Below, piece after piece: positions 39,967 to 48,545 of a DNA stretch of 51,631 bases; within the stretch, counting starts at the first letter, position 1, and every line of letters begins with the position of its first letter. Position numbers and translations under genes: made by a program. Source of the stretch: Nonomuraea guangzhouensis (GTDB lineage: Bacteria > Actinomycetota > Actinomycetes > Streptosporangiales > Streptosporangiaceae); the NCBI RefSeq assembly GCF_019396345.1, contig NZ_JAHKRM010000015.1, positions 1-51,631 of the forward strand. The letters run 5' to 3'. The notes beneath the pieces are model-generated. The model made no database searches and was not told the origin of the DNA. It worked only from the letters and a program-made list of their open reading frames with translations.

Positions 39967-42072
39967 ATGCCCCCCATGCGCAGGTTCGCCACCGTCGTCG
40001 CCCTGAGCTCGTCCCTGCTGCTCCTGCTCGCCGCCCCCGCGCTGGCCCACGAGGAGCGCCCGATCACGCTGCCCGACGGTTCGGGCAGCTTACCTGTCTT
40101 ACGCAGGGCGGAGCCCGATCTGCTGGTCTGTAAGACAGACGCGGACGACTTCGCCCGAAGAATCGCAGCCTTCCCGGACCCCCTCAAGCAGCGCAACCTC
40201 TCCCTTTTCGCGAAATGCCAGAAATCAGGGGTGAGGGATCTGCAGGAGGCCGTCGACAAGGTCGACCGGCCGGGCATGACCATCGCCCTGCTCCCCGGCC
40301 TCTACCAGGAAGAGCCCAGCCAGGCCGCCCCGACCGGCGACTGCGCCCACCTCCCGGCCCGCTGGTCCACCTGGGGCTACCAGATCCTCTCCTTCGAACA
40401 GCAGCAACGCTGCCCGCACAACCAGAACCTGGTCGCCATCCTCGGCAAGAAGGACCTCCAGATCGAGGGCACCGGGGCGTCTCCCCTCGACGTGATCGTC
40501 GACGCCCAGTACCGCAAGCTGAACGCCATCCGCGCCGACCGTACCGACGGCGTCTACTTCAGGAACCTCACCGCCCAGCGCACGACGTTCAACTCCCTGT
40601 ACATCCTGGAGACCGACGGCTTCGTCATCGACCAGGTGCTCACCCGCTGGAACGACGAGTACGGCTTCCTGACCTTCGCCAGCGACCACGGCCTCTACAC
40701 CGACTGCGAGGCGTACGGCAACGGCGACGGCGGCCTCTATCCCGGCAGCGCGTCCAACATCAACGACGGCCGAGGGCACGAGGTCCCGCGCTACGCCATC
40801 GAGATCCGCCGCTGCAAGAGCCACGACAACGCGCTCGGCTACTCGGGCACCGCGGGCGACTCGATGTGGGTGCACGACAACGAGTTCTACGACAACATGG
40901 TCGGCGCCACGATGGACAGCCTCTGGCCCAGCCACCCCGGCCTGCCGCAGAACCACGCCAAGTTCGAGCGCAACGAGATCCACGACAACAACAAGGACTA
41001 CTACGAGTACACGCGCAACGGCACCTGCGCCAAGCCGCCCGCGCAGCGCGGTTACGAGCAGGGCGTGGTCTGCTCCCAGACGGGCGCCCCGCCGGGCACC
41101 GGTGTCCTGGTCGCGGGCGGCAACTACAACGTCTTCCGGAACAACCAGATCTGGGGCCACAACCGCGCGGGCTTCGGGCTCTTCGGCGTCCCCGCGTTCA
41201 TCAGGGGCGAGAACGACCTGGCCAAGCAGGCCGACACGTCCAACTACAACCGCTACGAGGGCAATGTCTTCGGAGTGAGCCCCACCGGCGAACGGCGGCC
41301 CAACGCCTTGGACGTCTGGTGGGACGGTCAGGGGACCGGCAACTGCTGGCAGGCCGGCGTGGGCAGGTCCTCGCCCGCGACGCTGCCGGTCTGCGCGGCC
41401 AAGGCGCCCGAACTGTCCGGTGGCTCCAGCCGCTGGCTGGCCGAGCCCGTGAAGCTCACCAAGCTCTACCTGTGCGCCGACTACAGCGCCGCGCAGGCGC
41501 GGCTGCCCGCGGGCTGCGACTGGTTCGGTGCCAGTGGCTTCGGCAAGGTGGAGACCCAGCTCGCCCTGGGCGGTTCGGTGGTGCTCGGGCTGATCGCGGC
41601 CCTGTTCTGCCGGCGGGCCGGCCAGGCCGTACGGCTACGCAAGGGCGATCCGTCGAGCAACGGCGTGGCCCCGGCGGTGGCGGCGCGCAGCGAGTACCGG
41701 CAGCGGCTGATCGTGGCCGGGAGCCTGTGCGGGTTCGTGGGGCTGGCACTCGACGTGCTGGCTGCCGCCGCCGAGAGCACGCTGCTGGCGGCGCTCGCGT
41801 TGCTGCTCATGGCGGCCTGGTGGCTCTGTCTTGGCGCGGCGCTGCGGCGGGGGCGGGCGGTTTTCGGGTGGTTCACGATCGTGCTGGGGTTGCTGGCCGG
41901 TGTGGATGCTTTCGACCGGGTGGTCTACCTGATCCCGGTGATTCCGCTGGGGCCCGGCTGGAGTCGCGGGCTGCTCACCGGGTTCTGGGTGCTCTGCGCG
42001 GTGGTCGTCCTCGCGCCCCGGCGCCGCCGTACGGCGGATGAGGCGCCGCTCCAGGCCGAGGTGCGCGCGTGA
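39967..42072 (+). CDS. Secreted right-handed beta-helix protein with C-terminal membrane helices
   Basis: The 701-residue protein begins with a signal peptide (VVALSSSLLLLLAAPALAH). Residues about 90-450 are a right-handed parallel beta-helix: short strands and Asn/Asp turns such as VYFRNLTAQRTTFNSLYIL, CEAYGNGDGGLYPGSASNI and NYNVFRNNQIWGHNRAGFGL. From about 525 there are five membrane helices (for example GSVVLGLIAALFC, LLAALALLLMAAWWLCLG, FWVLCAVVVLAP). The catalytic residues of lyases or pectinases cannot be assigned. It heads a three-gene operon with GTGA and ATGA overlaps, together with a cupredoxin-like lipoprotein and a polytopic membrane protein. This suggests one membrane-bound complex of unknown role. 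Confidence 0.8.
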   Translation: MPPMRRFATVVALSSSLLLLLAAPALAHEERPITLPDGSGSLPVLRRAEPDLLVCKTDADDFARRIAAFPDPLKQRNLSLFAKCQKSGVRDLQEAVDKVDRPGMTIALLPGLYQEEPSQAAPTGDCAHLPARWSTWGYQILSFEQQQRCPHNQNLVAILGKKDLQIEGTGASPLDVIVDAQYRKLNAIRADRTDGVYFRNLTAQRTTFNSLYILETDGFVIDQVLTRWNDEYGFLTFASDHGLYTDCEAYGNGDGGLYPGSASNINDGRGHEVPRYAIEIRRCKSHDNALGYSGTAGDSMWVHDNEFYDNMVGATMDSLWPSHPGLPQNHAKFERNEIHDNNKDYYEYTRNGTCAKPPAQRGYEQGVVCSQTGAPPGTGVLVAGGNYNVFRNNQIWGHNRAGFGLFGVPAFIRGENDLAKQADTSNYNRYEGNVFGVSPTGERRPNALDVWWDGQGTGNCWQAGVGRSSPATLPVCAAKAPELSGGSSRWLAEPVKLTKLYLCADYSAAQARLPAGCDWFGASGFGKVETQLALGGSVVLGLIAALFCRRAGQAVRLRKGDPSSNGVAPAVAARSEYRQRLIVAGSLCGFVGLALDVLAAAAESTLLAALALLLMAAWWLCLGAALRRGRAVFGWFTIVLGLLAGVDAFDRVVYLIPVIPLGPGWSRGLLTGFWVLCAVVVLAPRRRRTADEAPLQAEVRA

Positions 42073-42446
42073 GGCGAGCAGCGGTCGTGGTGGTCTGCGC
42101 GCTTGTGGCGGGGTGCGGGCCGCTGTCGCAGACCCATCACGTGCCCGGCAACAGCCACGAGGTGTCCACGGGATCGCCCAGCGCGCGGCCGAATGCGGAG
42201 ATCACCATCGCCGGGGGCAAGGTGAGCCCGCCGTCGGGGTGGCTGGAGGTGGCCAAGGGCCGGCCGGTGAGCATCACGGTGACCAGTGACGTCGCTGACG
42301 AGGTGCACGTGCACGGGTACGACATCGAGGCCGAGCTGCGGCCCGGCGTGCCGGTGACCGTGCGGTTCACCGCGGACCTGACCGGCGTGTTCGAGGTGGA
42401 GACGCACCGGAGCAAGCTCGTGCTCACGCAGGTGGCGGTGCGATGA
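42069..42446 (+). CDS. Cupredoxin-like lipoprotein
   Basis: The 125-residue protein starts at a GTG overlapping the previous stop (GTGA). MRRAAVVVVCALVAGCGPLS is a lipoprotein signal with Cys16 in the lipobox LVAGC. The mature part is a small beta-sandwich (ITIAGGKVSPPSGWLEVAKG, VSITVTSDVADEVHVHGYD, VRFTADLTGVFEVETHRSKL) with His residues in VHVHGYD and ETHRS. This is cupredoxin-like in the manner of EfeO-type or CopC-like domains, though a complete copper site is not certain. It is anchored outside the membrane beside the beta-helix protein. Its start and stop overlaps imply tight stoichiometry with both neighbours. Confidence 0.75.
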   Translation: MRRAAVVVVCALVAGCGPLSQTHHVPGNSHEVSTGSPSARPNAEITIAGGKVSPPSGWLEVAKGRPVSITVTSDVADEVHVHGYDIEAELRPGVPVTVRFTADLTGVFEVETHRSKLVLTQVAVR

Positions 42447-43693
42447 CCGGCGTGGCTCAGCTGGCGTTCGCGCAGGTGACCGGTGTGCTCGCGCATGGGG
42501 TTGGTGACCGTAGTGATCTGCCGATTCCGCTTTTCTACGCCTATGCCGGGGCGTTCGCGGCGCTTGTCGTGTCCTTTCTGGCGCTCGGGCTGCTCTGGGC
42601 GGACTCCCGGTTCCGGGGCGATCGGGCGGGGCGGGTGATCCCGTTGCGGTGGCCCGCCGGGCCGTTGCGGGTGTTCACGCTGCTGGCCGTGGCGTACACG
42701 CTGGGCTGGCTCGTGGCCGGGCCCGCCGACGGGAACGCCGGGCCGTACCTGGTGTATGTGCTCTTCTGGGTGGGTCTGGTGCCTGCTTCGCTGCTGTTCG
42801 GGCCGGTCTGGCGGGTGCTCAACCCGTTCCGGCTGCTGCCCGACCGGCCGCGCCGGCCGCTGCCGTTCCGGCTCGGTTACTGGCCCGCCGCCGTCGGCCT
42901 GCTCGCCTTCACCTGGATGGAGCTGGTCGCGCCCGAGCCCGCCGCACCGGCCACGCTGCTGGTCTTCTGCGTCCTGTACGGCACGGCGCAACTGGCCGGA
43001 ACCCTGCTGTACGGCCACGCGTGGCTGTCCAGAGGCGACCCGTTCGAGGTGTACTCGACCCTCATCGGCCAGCTGTCGCCCCTCGGCAGACGGGCCGACG
43101 GGCGACTGGTGCTGCGTAACCCGTTCGACGGCCTCGACGCGCTCGAACCGGCCCCCGGCCTGGTGGCCACCGTCTGCGTGCTGCTCGGCGGCACCGGCTA
43201 CGACGGCTTCTCCTCGGCCCCCGCCTGGGTGAACGCCCTGCAGTCCGGACCCCTTGGCCGGGCCGGGCTGGGCACGCTGGGCCTGCTGGTGGCCATCGCC
43301 GGGGTGGCGGTGTTGTACGGCGTCTGCCTGGGGCTGGCCGGGCTGATCGGCGGGACCAAGGGCTTGGCGCCCCGATTCGCCCACTCGCTGGTGCCGGTCG
43401 CGATCGGCTATCTGATCGCGCACTACTTCTCGCTGCTCGTCATCGAGGGCCAGCGCGCGATCATCCTGTCGCTCGGCCTCGACGCCACGGTGGACCAGAA
43501 CGCCGTCAGCCCGGCCACGATCGCCACCGTCCAGGTGCTGGCCATCGTGATCGGGCACGTGGTGGGCGTGGTGGCCGCCCATGACCGGTCGGTCCGCCTG
43601 CTGCGGCCCGACCGGGCGGTGGCGGGGCAGATCCCGCTCTTCCTCCTGATGATCTGCTACACGATCGGCGGCTTGACCCTGCTCTTCGCCTGA
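42443..43693 (+). CDS. Polytopic membrane protein (fenitrothion-hydrolase-annotated family)
   Basis: The 416-residue protein has about ten membrane helices (for example LFYAYAGAFAALVVSFLALG, LLVAIAGVAVLYGVCLGLAG, LVPVAIGYLIAHYFSLLVIE). VLAHGVGDRSDLPIP near the N-terminus and RVLNPFRLL in the third loop match membrane proteins often labelled fenitrothion hydrolase in actinomycetes; I recall that label from memory and it is poorly founded. ATG 42443 overlaps the lipoprotein stop (ATGA). Buried His residues in helix 9 (IAHYF) could bind metal or heme, which is speculation. It ends the operon. Confidence 0.72.
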   Translation: MTGVAQLAFAQVTGVLAHGVGDRSDLPIPLFYAYAGAFAALVVSFLALGLLWADSRFRGDRAGRVIPLRWPAGPLRVFTLLAVAYTLGWLVAGPADGNAGPYLVYVLFWVGLVPASLLFGPVWRVLNPFRLLPDRPRRPLPFRLGYWPAAVGLLAFTWMELVAPEPAAPATLLVFCVLYGTAQLAGTLLYGHAWLSRGDPFEVYSTLIGQLSPLGRRADGRLVLRNPFDGLDALEPAPGLVATVCVLLGGTGYDGFSSAPAWVNALQSGPLGRAGLGTLGLLVAIAGVAVLYGVCLGLAGLIGGTKGLAPRFAHSLVPVAIGYLIAHYFSLLVIEGQRAIILSLGLDATVDQNAVSPATIATVQVLAIVIGHVVGVVAAHDRSVRLLRPDRAVAGQIPLFLLMICYTIGGLTLLFA

Positions 43694-43721
43694 AGGTCTG
43701 ACGGGTCGAAGGGCCGTCGAG

Positions 43722-44312
43722 CTAGTCCGTGGCGGCGGTCACCGGACGGCCGAGGAAGGCGGCGAGCCGGTCGAGCGACGGAGCGTCGTCCGGCACCGGC
43801 GTCGGGACCCCGAACGGGCTCCGGTCGGGCGGGATGTCCCCGAGCTTGTCGCGGGTGAACGCCAATGCCTGCTCGACGAGATCGTCCGGGAACCGCACGG
43901 TCTGGCCCGTCGCGCGAGCGAGATCCCAGCCGTGCACGAGCCCTTCGACGATGCGCAACTGGAGCGCCACGATGCCGGGGACGGTGCCGATCGGCATGCT
44001 GACCTTCTTGTCCAGCACACCGGGCTCCTCGAACGCCGCCAGCATGTCGCGGCTGGAGTCACGGAAGGCGGCCAACGGATCGTCGCCGAGCACGTCGGTG
44101 ACCGGCGGGCGCGGCGCGTTGCCCGGAGGGACCGCGCCGCGCAGGACGCCGGTGAACCGGCGGTTGCCGGCGACGAGGTGGTTGACCAGGTCGCGGACGC
44201 TCCACTCGGTGCACGGGGTGGGGGCGGCCCACTGCTCCTCCCGCACCTCTTCGATCAACCGCTCGGTGGCGTCGCAGATCTCACCGAGCCGTACGACAGG
44301 GGTGGGTGTCAT
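43722..44312 (-). CDS. TIGR03086-type DinB/mycothiol maleylpyruvate isomerase-like protein
   Basis: The 196-residue four-helix protein contains WAAPTPCTEWSVRDLVNHLV with a metal-binding His, RIVEGLVHGWDLARATGQ with a second His, and DDLVEQALAFTRDK. This is the pattern of TIGR03086 proteins in the DinB/MDMPI_N superfamily. GGAGG lies eight bases before ATG 44312, while a GTG at 44315 is also in frame. Family members may transfer or hydrolyse thiol conjugates such as mycothiol adducts in actinomycetes, but most remain uncharacterised. It stands alone, convergent with the membrane operon across 28 bases. Confidence 0.85.
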   Translation of the reverse strand: MTPTPVVRLGEICDATERLIEEVREEQWAAPTPCTEWSVRDLVNHLVAGNRRFTGVLRGAVPPGNAPRPPVTDVLGDDPLAAFRDSSRDMLAAFEEPGVLDKKVSMPIGTVPGIVALQLRIVEGLVHGWDLARATGQTVRFPDDLVEQALAFTRDKLGDIPPDRSPFGVPTPVPDDAPSLDRLAAFLGRPVTAATD

Positions 44313-44393
44313 CACACGTACCTCCTCAGGGGCCGATGCTAGATGACGGCACCGACGGTTTCGGCGGCCGGACGCCGGTGCCGATGGGCGTCG

Positions 44394-46166
44394 TCAGGTG
44401 GTCGTCTCGCGCCACCGGTTGGTGATCGGGAGGCGCCGGTCCCGGCCGAAGTTCTTCGGGGTGATCTTCGGGCCCGGCGGGTACTGACGGCGCTTGTACT
44501 CGGCCAGGTCGACCAGCCGGATGATGCGCGTCACCAGCTCCGGGTCGTGGCCGGCCGCGATGAGCTCCTGCGAGCCCATGTCCTTCTCGACGTAGTCGTC
44601 GAGCAGCCGGTCCAGCACCTCGTACGGCGGCAGCGAGTCGGTGTCGCGCTGGTCGGGCCGCAGCTCGGCGCTCGGCTCCTTGGTGATCGAGTTCTCCGGG
44701 ATGGGCCGCTCGGCGTCGAGGCGGAAGGACGGGTCGCCGTGGGCGTTGCGCCAGCGGGACAGCTCCCACACCATCGTCTTCGGTACGTCCTTGATCGGCG
44801 CGAAGCCGCCCGCCGAGTCGCCGTACAGCGTGGAGTAGCCGGTCGCCAGCTCGCTCTTGTTGCCGGTCGTCAGCACCAGGTGGCCGTGCTCGTTCGACAG
44901 GCCCATGAGGATCATGCCGCGGACGCGGGCCTGGAGGTTCTCGGCGGCCAGCCCGGACAGGCTGATCTCCTTCTCGAAGGCGTCGACGATGTCGGCGATC
45001 GGCACCACCTGGGCATTGATGCCCTGCCTGCGCACGAGGTCCTCGGCGTCGCCGAGGGAGTGGTCGGAGGAGTAGCGCGAGGGCATCAGCACCACGTGCA
45101 CCCGCTCGGGGCCGATCGCGTCGGAGGCGATGGTCGCGGTCAGCGCCGAGTCGATGCCGCCGGACAGGCCCAGGATCACCGACTGGAAGCCGTTCTTGGC
45201 CACGTAGTCGCGTACCGCGAGCACCAGCGCCGAGTAGACCTCCGCGTGCAGGTCGAGTCGCTCGGCCACCGGCGCGGGCAGCGGCTCGCGCGGCTCGACC
45301 GGCTCGGACGACAGCACCAGGCGGTCCACGGTGATCGTGGAGCCGTCGCCCGCGTCGTGGGGGAACGCCCCGGTTTCGGCGGTGGAGACCGGGAGGTCCA
45401 GGTCCACCACGAGCAGCTCCTCGCGGAACTGCCCGGCCCGCGCCACCAGCTCGCCCGCCGCGTCCACCACGATCGAGTCGCCGTCGAAGACCAGCTCGTC
45501 CTGCCCGCCGACCTGGTTCACGTAGACGAGCGCGCACCCGGCCTCACGCGCTCTGCGCGCGCACAGCTCCAGGCGTACGTCGTCCTTCTCCTTCTCGTAC
45601 GGCGAGGCGTTCGGCACCACCAGCAGACCGGCTCCCGCCTGGCCCACCACGGCCACCGGGCCGCCGTCCTGCCACAGGTCCTCGCAGACCGCGATCGCCA
45701 CGTCCACCCCGTGCAGCCGGAAGACGGGCAGCCGGTCGCCGCGCACGAAGTAGCGGTATTCGTCGAACACGCCGTAGTTGGGCAGGTGGTGCTTGGCCGT
45801 ACGGATGACCACCTCGCCCTGGTAGAGCACGGCGGCGGCGTCGAGTGAGGCGCCCTTGGGCTGGCCGACGCGCGGCGCGAGCCCCGTGCGGTCGACGTAG
45901 CCGACGACCACGGGCAGGTCGCCCAGCCCTTCCTCGCGCAGCCGGAGCGCGACCTCACCGAGCGTCCTGATGCTGGCATCCACGAAGGACGTACGCAGCA
46001 CCAGGTCCTCCACCGGATAGCCGGTGAGGAACATCTCGGTGAAGACGACCAGGTGCGCGCCGCGCTCGGCGGCGTCGCGCGTCCACGTCAGCAGCCGGTC
46101 GGCGTTGGCGGAGAGGTCGCCTACGGTTGGGTTTGTCTGTGCCAAGGCAATGCGCAGTTGGGCCAC
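44394..46166 (-). CDS. nadE: Glutamine-dependent NAD+ synthetase
   Basis: The 590-residue enzyme is two-domain. The N-terminal nitrilase-like glutaminase (1-270) has catalytic Glu in VVFTEMFLTGYPVEDL, Lys in TAKHHLPNYGVFDEYRYF, and Cys in VAIAVCEDLW. The C-terminal synthetase (300-590) has the PP-loop SVILGLSGGIDSALTATIAS, then LTTGNKSELATGYSTLYGD and DVPKTMVWELSRWRN. It converts nicotinate adenine dinucleotide to NAD+ using glutamine-derived ammonia passed between the domains. Length is normal for this class. It is a lone gene on the minus strand, and the 57 bases between it and the MFS gene show no terminator. Confidence 0.96.
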   Translation of the reverse strand: MAQLRIALAQTNPTVGDLSANADRLLTWTRDAAERGAHLVVFTEMFLTGYPVEDLVLRTSFVDASIRTLGEVALRLREEGLGDLPVVVGYVDRTGLAPRVGQPKGASLDAAAVLYQGEVVIRTAKHHLPNYGVFDEYRYFVRGDRLPVFRLHGVDVAIAVCEDLWQDGGPVAVVGQAGAGLLVVPNASPYEKEKDDVRLELCARRAREAGCALVYVNQVGGQDELVFDGDSIVVDAAGELVARAGQFREELLVVDLDLPVSTAETGAFPHDAGDGSTITVDRLVLSSEPVEPREPLPAPVAERLDLHAEVYSALVLAVRDYVAKNGFQSVILGLSGGIDSALTATIASDAIGPERVHVVLMPSRYSSDHSLGDAEDLVRRQGINAQVVPIADIVDAFEKEISLSGLAAENLQARVRGMILMGLSNEHGHLVLTTGNKSELATGYSTLYGDSAGGFAPIKDVPKTMVWELSRWRNAHGDPSFRLDAERPIPENSITKEPSAELRPDQRDTDSLPPYEVLDRLLDDYVEKDMGSQELIAAGHDPELVTRIIRLVDLAEYKRRQYPPGPKITPKNFGRDRRLPITNRWRETTT

Positions 46167-46223
46167 ATGGTCAGCCTAGTACGACGGCGTTTTTATCGTC
46201 CAAGTGATGAAAAGTGCGTTCTG

Positions 46224-47435
46224 TCACAGGACCGGTTCGAGGGCGCGCCGCCTGATCGCCGGGCCGAGCGCCAGCATGGCCACCGCCGACAGCAGCCCGA
46301 TGCCGCCCACCGTGAACCACAGGGCCTTGGGGCCGATGTCCAGCAGCGCCCCGCCGGCCAGCGGCGCGAGCACCGCGGCGGCCGACCACGCGAACCCGAA
46401 CAGCCCCGAGTACCGCCCCCGCAGATGCGCGGGCGCCAGCGCGGCGACGAGGGTGCCCGCGATGCCGGCCGTGACGATCTCGCCCGCCGTCCAGACGGCG
46501 ATGGTGACGCTCAGCCAGACCACGTCGGTGACGAAGGCGGTGAGCGCGAACCCGGCCCCCGTGACGGCCAGGCCGAGCGCGAACGTCCTGGCCGCGTCCA
46601 GCCGGCCGAACCAGTCGGACACCAGCGGCTGCACCACGACGATCAGCACCCCGTTCAGCGCCATCGCCACCCCGAACTCGCCGGTGGACAGCCCCGCCTG
46701 CTTGACCATCGCGACCGGCAGCATGGTGACCGTCTGCAGGTAGACCAGTGCCTGCCCCAGGACGACGAGGGTGAAGGCGACCATCACCCGGTCGCGCAGC
46801 ACCACGCCGAACCCGCCCGCCGACGTCCTCTCGGGCGCCCGGGTCTCGGGGACCGCCCGCCAGACCAGTACGGCGAAGACCACGCTGCTGACGGCGTCGA
46901 TCCAGAACAGCCAGCCGAACCCGAGCTGGGCCAGCCACCCGCCCGCCGTCATCCCGACCGCGTAGCCGAGGTTGATGGCCCAGAACAGCAGCCCGTACGC
47001 CCTGGGCCGCTCCACCGGCGAGACCAGGTCCGCCACCAGGGCGTTGGACGCCGGCCGGTAAACGTCGATCACCAGCCCGAGCGCGAACATCGAGCCGATG
47101 ATCGCGGCCAGGGACGTGCTGTATCCCAGCGCCAGCATCGCGCCCGCGGTGGCGAGCATGCCGCCGGACAGCGTGGCCCGCCGCCCGATCCTGTCGGTCA
47201 GCCACCCGCCGAGCAGCTGCGAGATCAGCGACCCCGCGCCGTACACGGCCATCACGAGCCCCGCGCCCGCCACCGACACGCCTCTGGCCTGCGTCAGGTA
47301 GACGCCGGTGAACGGCATCACCATGGTGCCCAGGCGGTTCACCAGTGTGCCGCTCCACAGGGCCCAGAACGGCCGGGGCAGCCCGCCCACCTTGGATCTC
47401 AGGAACGACGGCTTCTCAACAACGGTGCTAGTCAC
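46224..47435 (-). CDS. MFS transporter
   Basis: The 403-residue 12-helix protein has the loop motif GGWLTDRIGRRATLSGGMLA, plus VSPVERPRAYGLLFWAINLGYAVGMTAGGWL typical of Bcr/MdtG-like drug exporters. A GTG start at 47435 is used. It is divergent from an ArsR-type regulator with only 60 bp between, so the two likely form a regulated pair. Its stop lies 57 bases from nadE. The substrate is unknown. Confidence 0.9.
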   Translation of the reverse strand: MTSTVVEKPSFLRSKVGGLPRPFWALWSGTLVNRLGTMVMPFTGVYLTQARGVSVAGAGLVMAVYGAGSLISQLLGGWLTDRIGRRATLSGGMLATAGAMLALGYSTSLAAIIGSMFALGLVIDVYRPASNALVADLVSPVERPRAYGLLFWAINLGYAVGMTAGGWLAQLGFGWLFWIDAVSSVVFAVLVWRAVPETRAPERTSAGGFGVVLRDRVMVAFTLVVLGQALVYLQTVTMLPVAMVKQAGLSTGEFGVAMALNGVLIVVVQPLVSDWFGRLDAARTFALGLAVTGAGFALTAFVTDVVWLSVTIAVWTAGEIVTAGIAGTLVAALAPAHLRGRYSGLFGFAWSAAAVLAPLAGGALLDIGPKALWFTVGGIGLLSAVAMLALGPAIRRRALEPVL

Positions 47436-47475
47436 GGATAAAGAGTGATATTTCGCCTTTGGTGGCGGCGAACGA

Positions 47476-47491
47476 TTTAGGGCACACTAAA
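47476..47491. promoter_or_regulatory. Candidate ArsR operator (TTTAG-N6-CTAAA)
   Basis: A perfect 5-bp dyad lies four bases before the ArsR start and about 40 bases from the divergent MFS start, where a dual-acting repressor would sit. No consensus is known to me for this DUF5937-type subgroup. Confidence 0.45.
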
Positions 47492-47495
47492 ACGT

Positions 47496-48467
47496 ATGCC
47501 GGTGACTTGGGTGATGCGGCCGGAGGACGTCGCGCGGATCAGGTTCGCGTTCTCCCCGATGTGGGAGCTGGTGGCCAGCCTGCGTACGCTGCAGGACCCG
47601 GCCAGGCAGTCGATCCACCTGCCGTGGATCAAGTGCGTGCGCCCCCGGCTGGCGGGGCTGGACCTGACCGAGTTGTTCGCCCTCGTCCCGCCGAGCGGCT
47701 ATCTGGCGGACTTCATCACCCCGCCGCCCGACACGCCGCTGCCGGACTTCGCGGCCGAGCTCGATCGCGTACGGCTGACCGCGCCGGAACGGGCCCGCGC
47801 GGAGGCGGCCATGGTACGCGGAGTGGACCCGGCAGTGATCGAACGGTTCATGGCCGATCCGGCGGCGGGCGTGGCCCGGGTGGCTGACGCGCTGCGGGCC
47901 TACTGGGAGACGTGCTTCGCCGAGTTCTGGCCCCGCGTGTACGGGCTGCTGGAGCGCGACGTGCTGCGCAGGTCACGGCAACTGGCCCAGGGAGGCGCCC
48001 GCGAGCTGTTCGCCGGGCTCGATCCGGCGGTGGCGTGGACGGGGGAGCGGCTGCACATCAACCGGCCCTGGTGCTCAAGCGGCGGGCTGCACGGCGACGG
48101 GCTGGTGCTGGTGCCGAGCGCGTTCTACTGGCCGTCGGTGGCCGTGATGTCGGCTCCGTACCAGTCGATGCTGGTCTATCCGGTGCTGGGCGTCGGAACG
48201 CTGTGGGAGGAGGGCCCGCCGCCCGCGCCGGAGGCGCTGGCGGCGCTCATCGGGCGCAGCCGGGCGCGGATCCTGCTCGCGCTGGCCGAGCCCAGCACGA
48301 CCTCGGCGCTGGCCGGTCGCATGTCGCTCACGCCGGGCGCGGTCAGCCAGCACCTCAGCGTGCTCAGCGGCGGCGGGCTGACGATCGGGATGCGCGTCGG
48401 CAAGCAGGTCGTCTACCGCCGCACGACGGCGGGCGACACCCTGGCCGCGAGCACGCCCGCCCGGTAG
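47496..48467 (+). CDS. ArsR-like winged-helix regulator with DUF5937-type N-terminal domain
   Basis: The 323-residue protein has a long N-terminal domain (about 1-235; FAFSPMWELVASLRTLQDPA, LPWIKCVRPRLAGLDLTELF). The C-terminal winged helix-turn-helix is of ArsR type (LIGRSRARILLALAEPSTTS, MSLTPGAVSQHLSVLSGGGL, VVYRRTTAGDTL). The two-part form is common in actinomycete regulators described as ArsR family. There is no ribosome site near ATG 47496, so translation may be leaderless. It probably controls the divergent MFS gene. Confidence 0.87.
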   Translation: MPVTWVMRPEDVARIRFAFSPMWELVASLRTLQDPARQSIHLPWIKCVRPRLAGLDLTELFALVPPSGYLADFITPPPDTPLPDFAAELDRVRLTAPERARAEAAMVRGVDPAVIERFMADPAAGVARVADALRAYWETCFAEFWPRVYGLLERDVLRRSRQLAQGGARELFAGLDPAVAWTGERLHINRPWCSSGGLHGDGLVLVPSAFYWPSVAVMSAPYQSMLVYPVLGVGTLWEEGPPPAPEALAALIGRSRARILLALAEPSTTSALAGRMSLTPGAVSQHLSVLSGGGLTIGMRVGKQVVYRRTTAGDTLAASTPAR

Positions 48468-48545
48468 CCGCCCGGTAGCCGTCAAGTGCGGGCGCGCCTG
48501 CCCCGTGGCTGCCAGGAGCCGCCGGGCGCGCGCGGCCGGTCGGCG

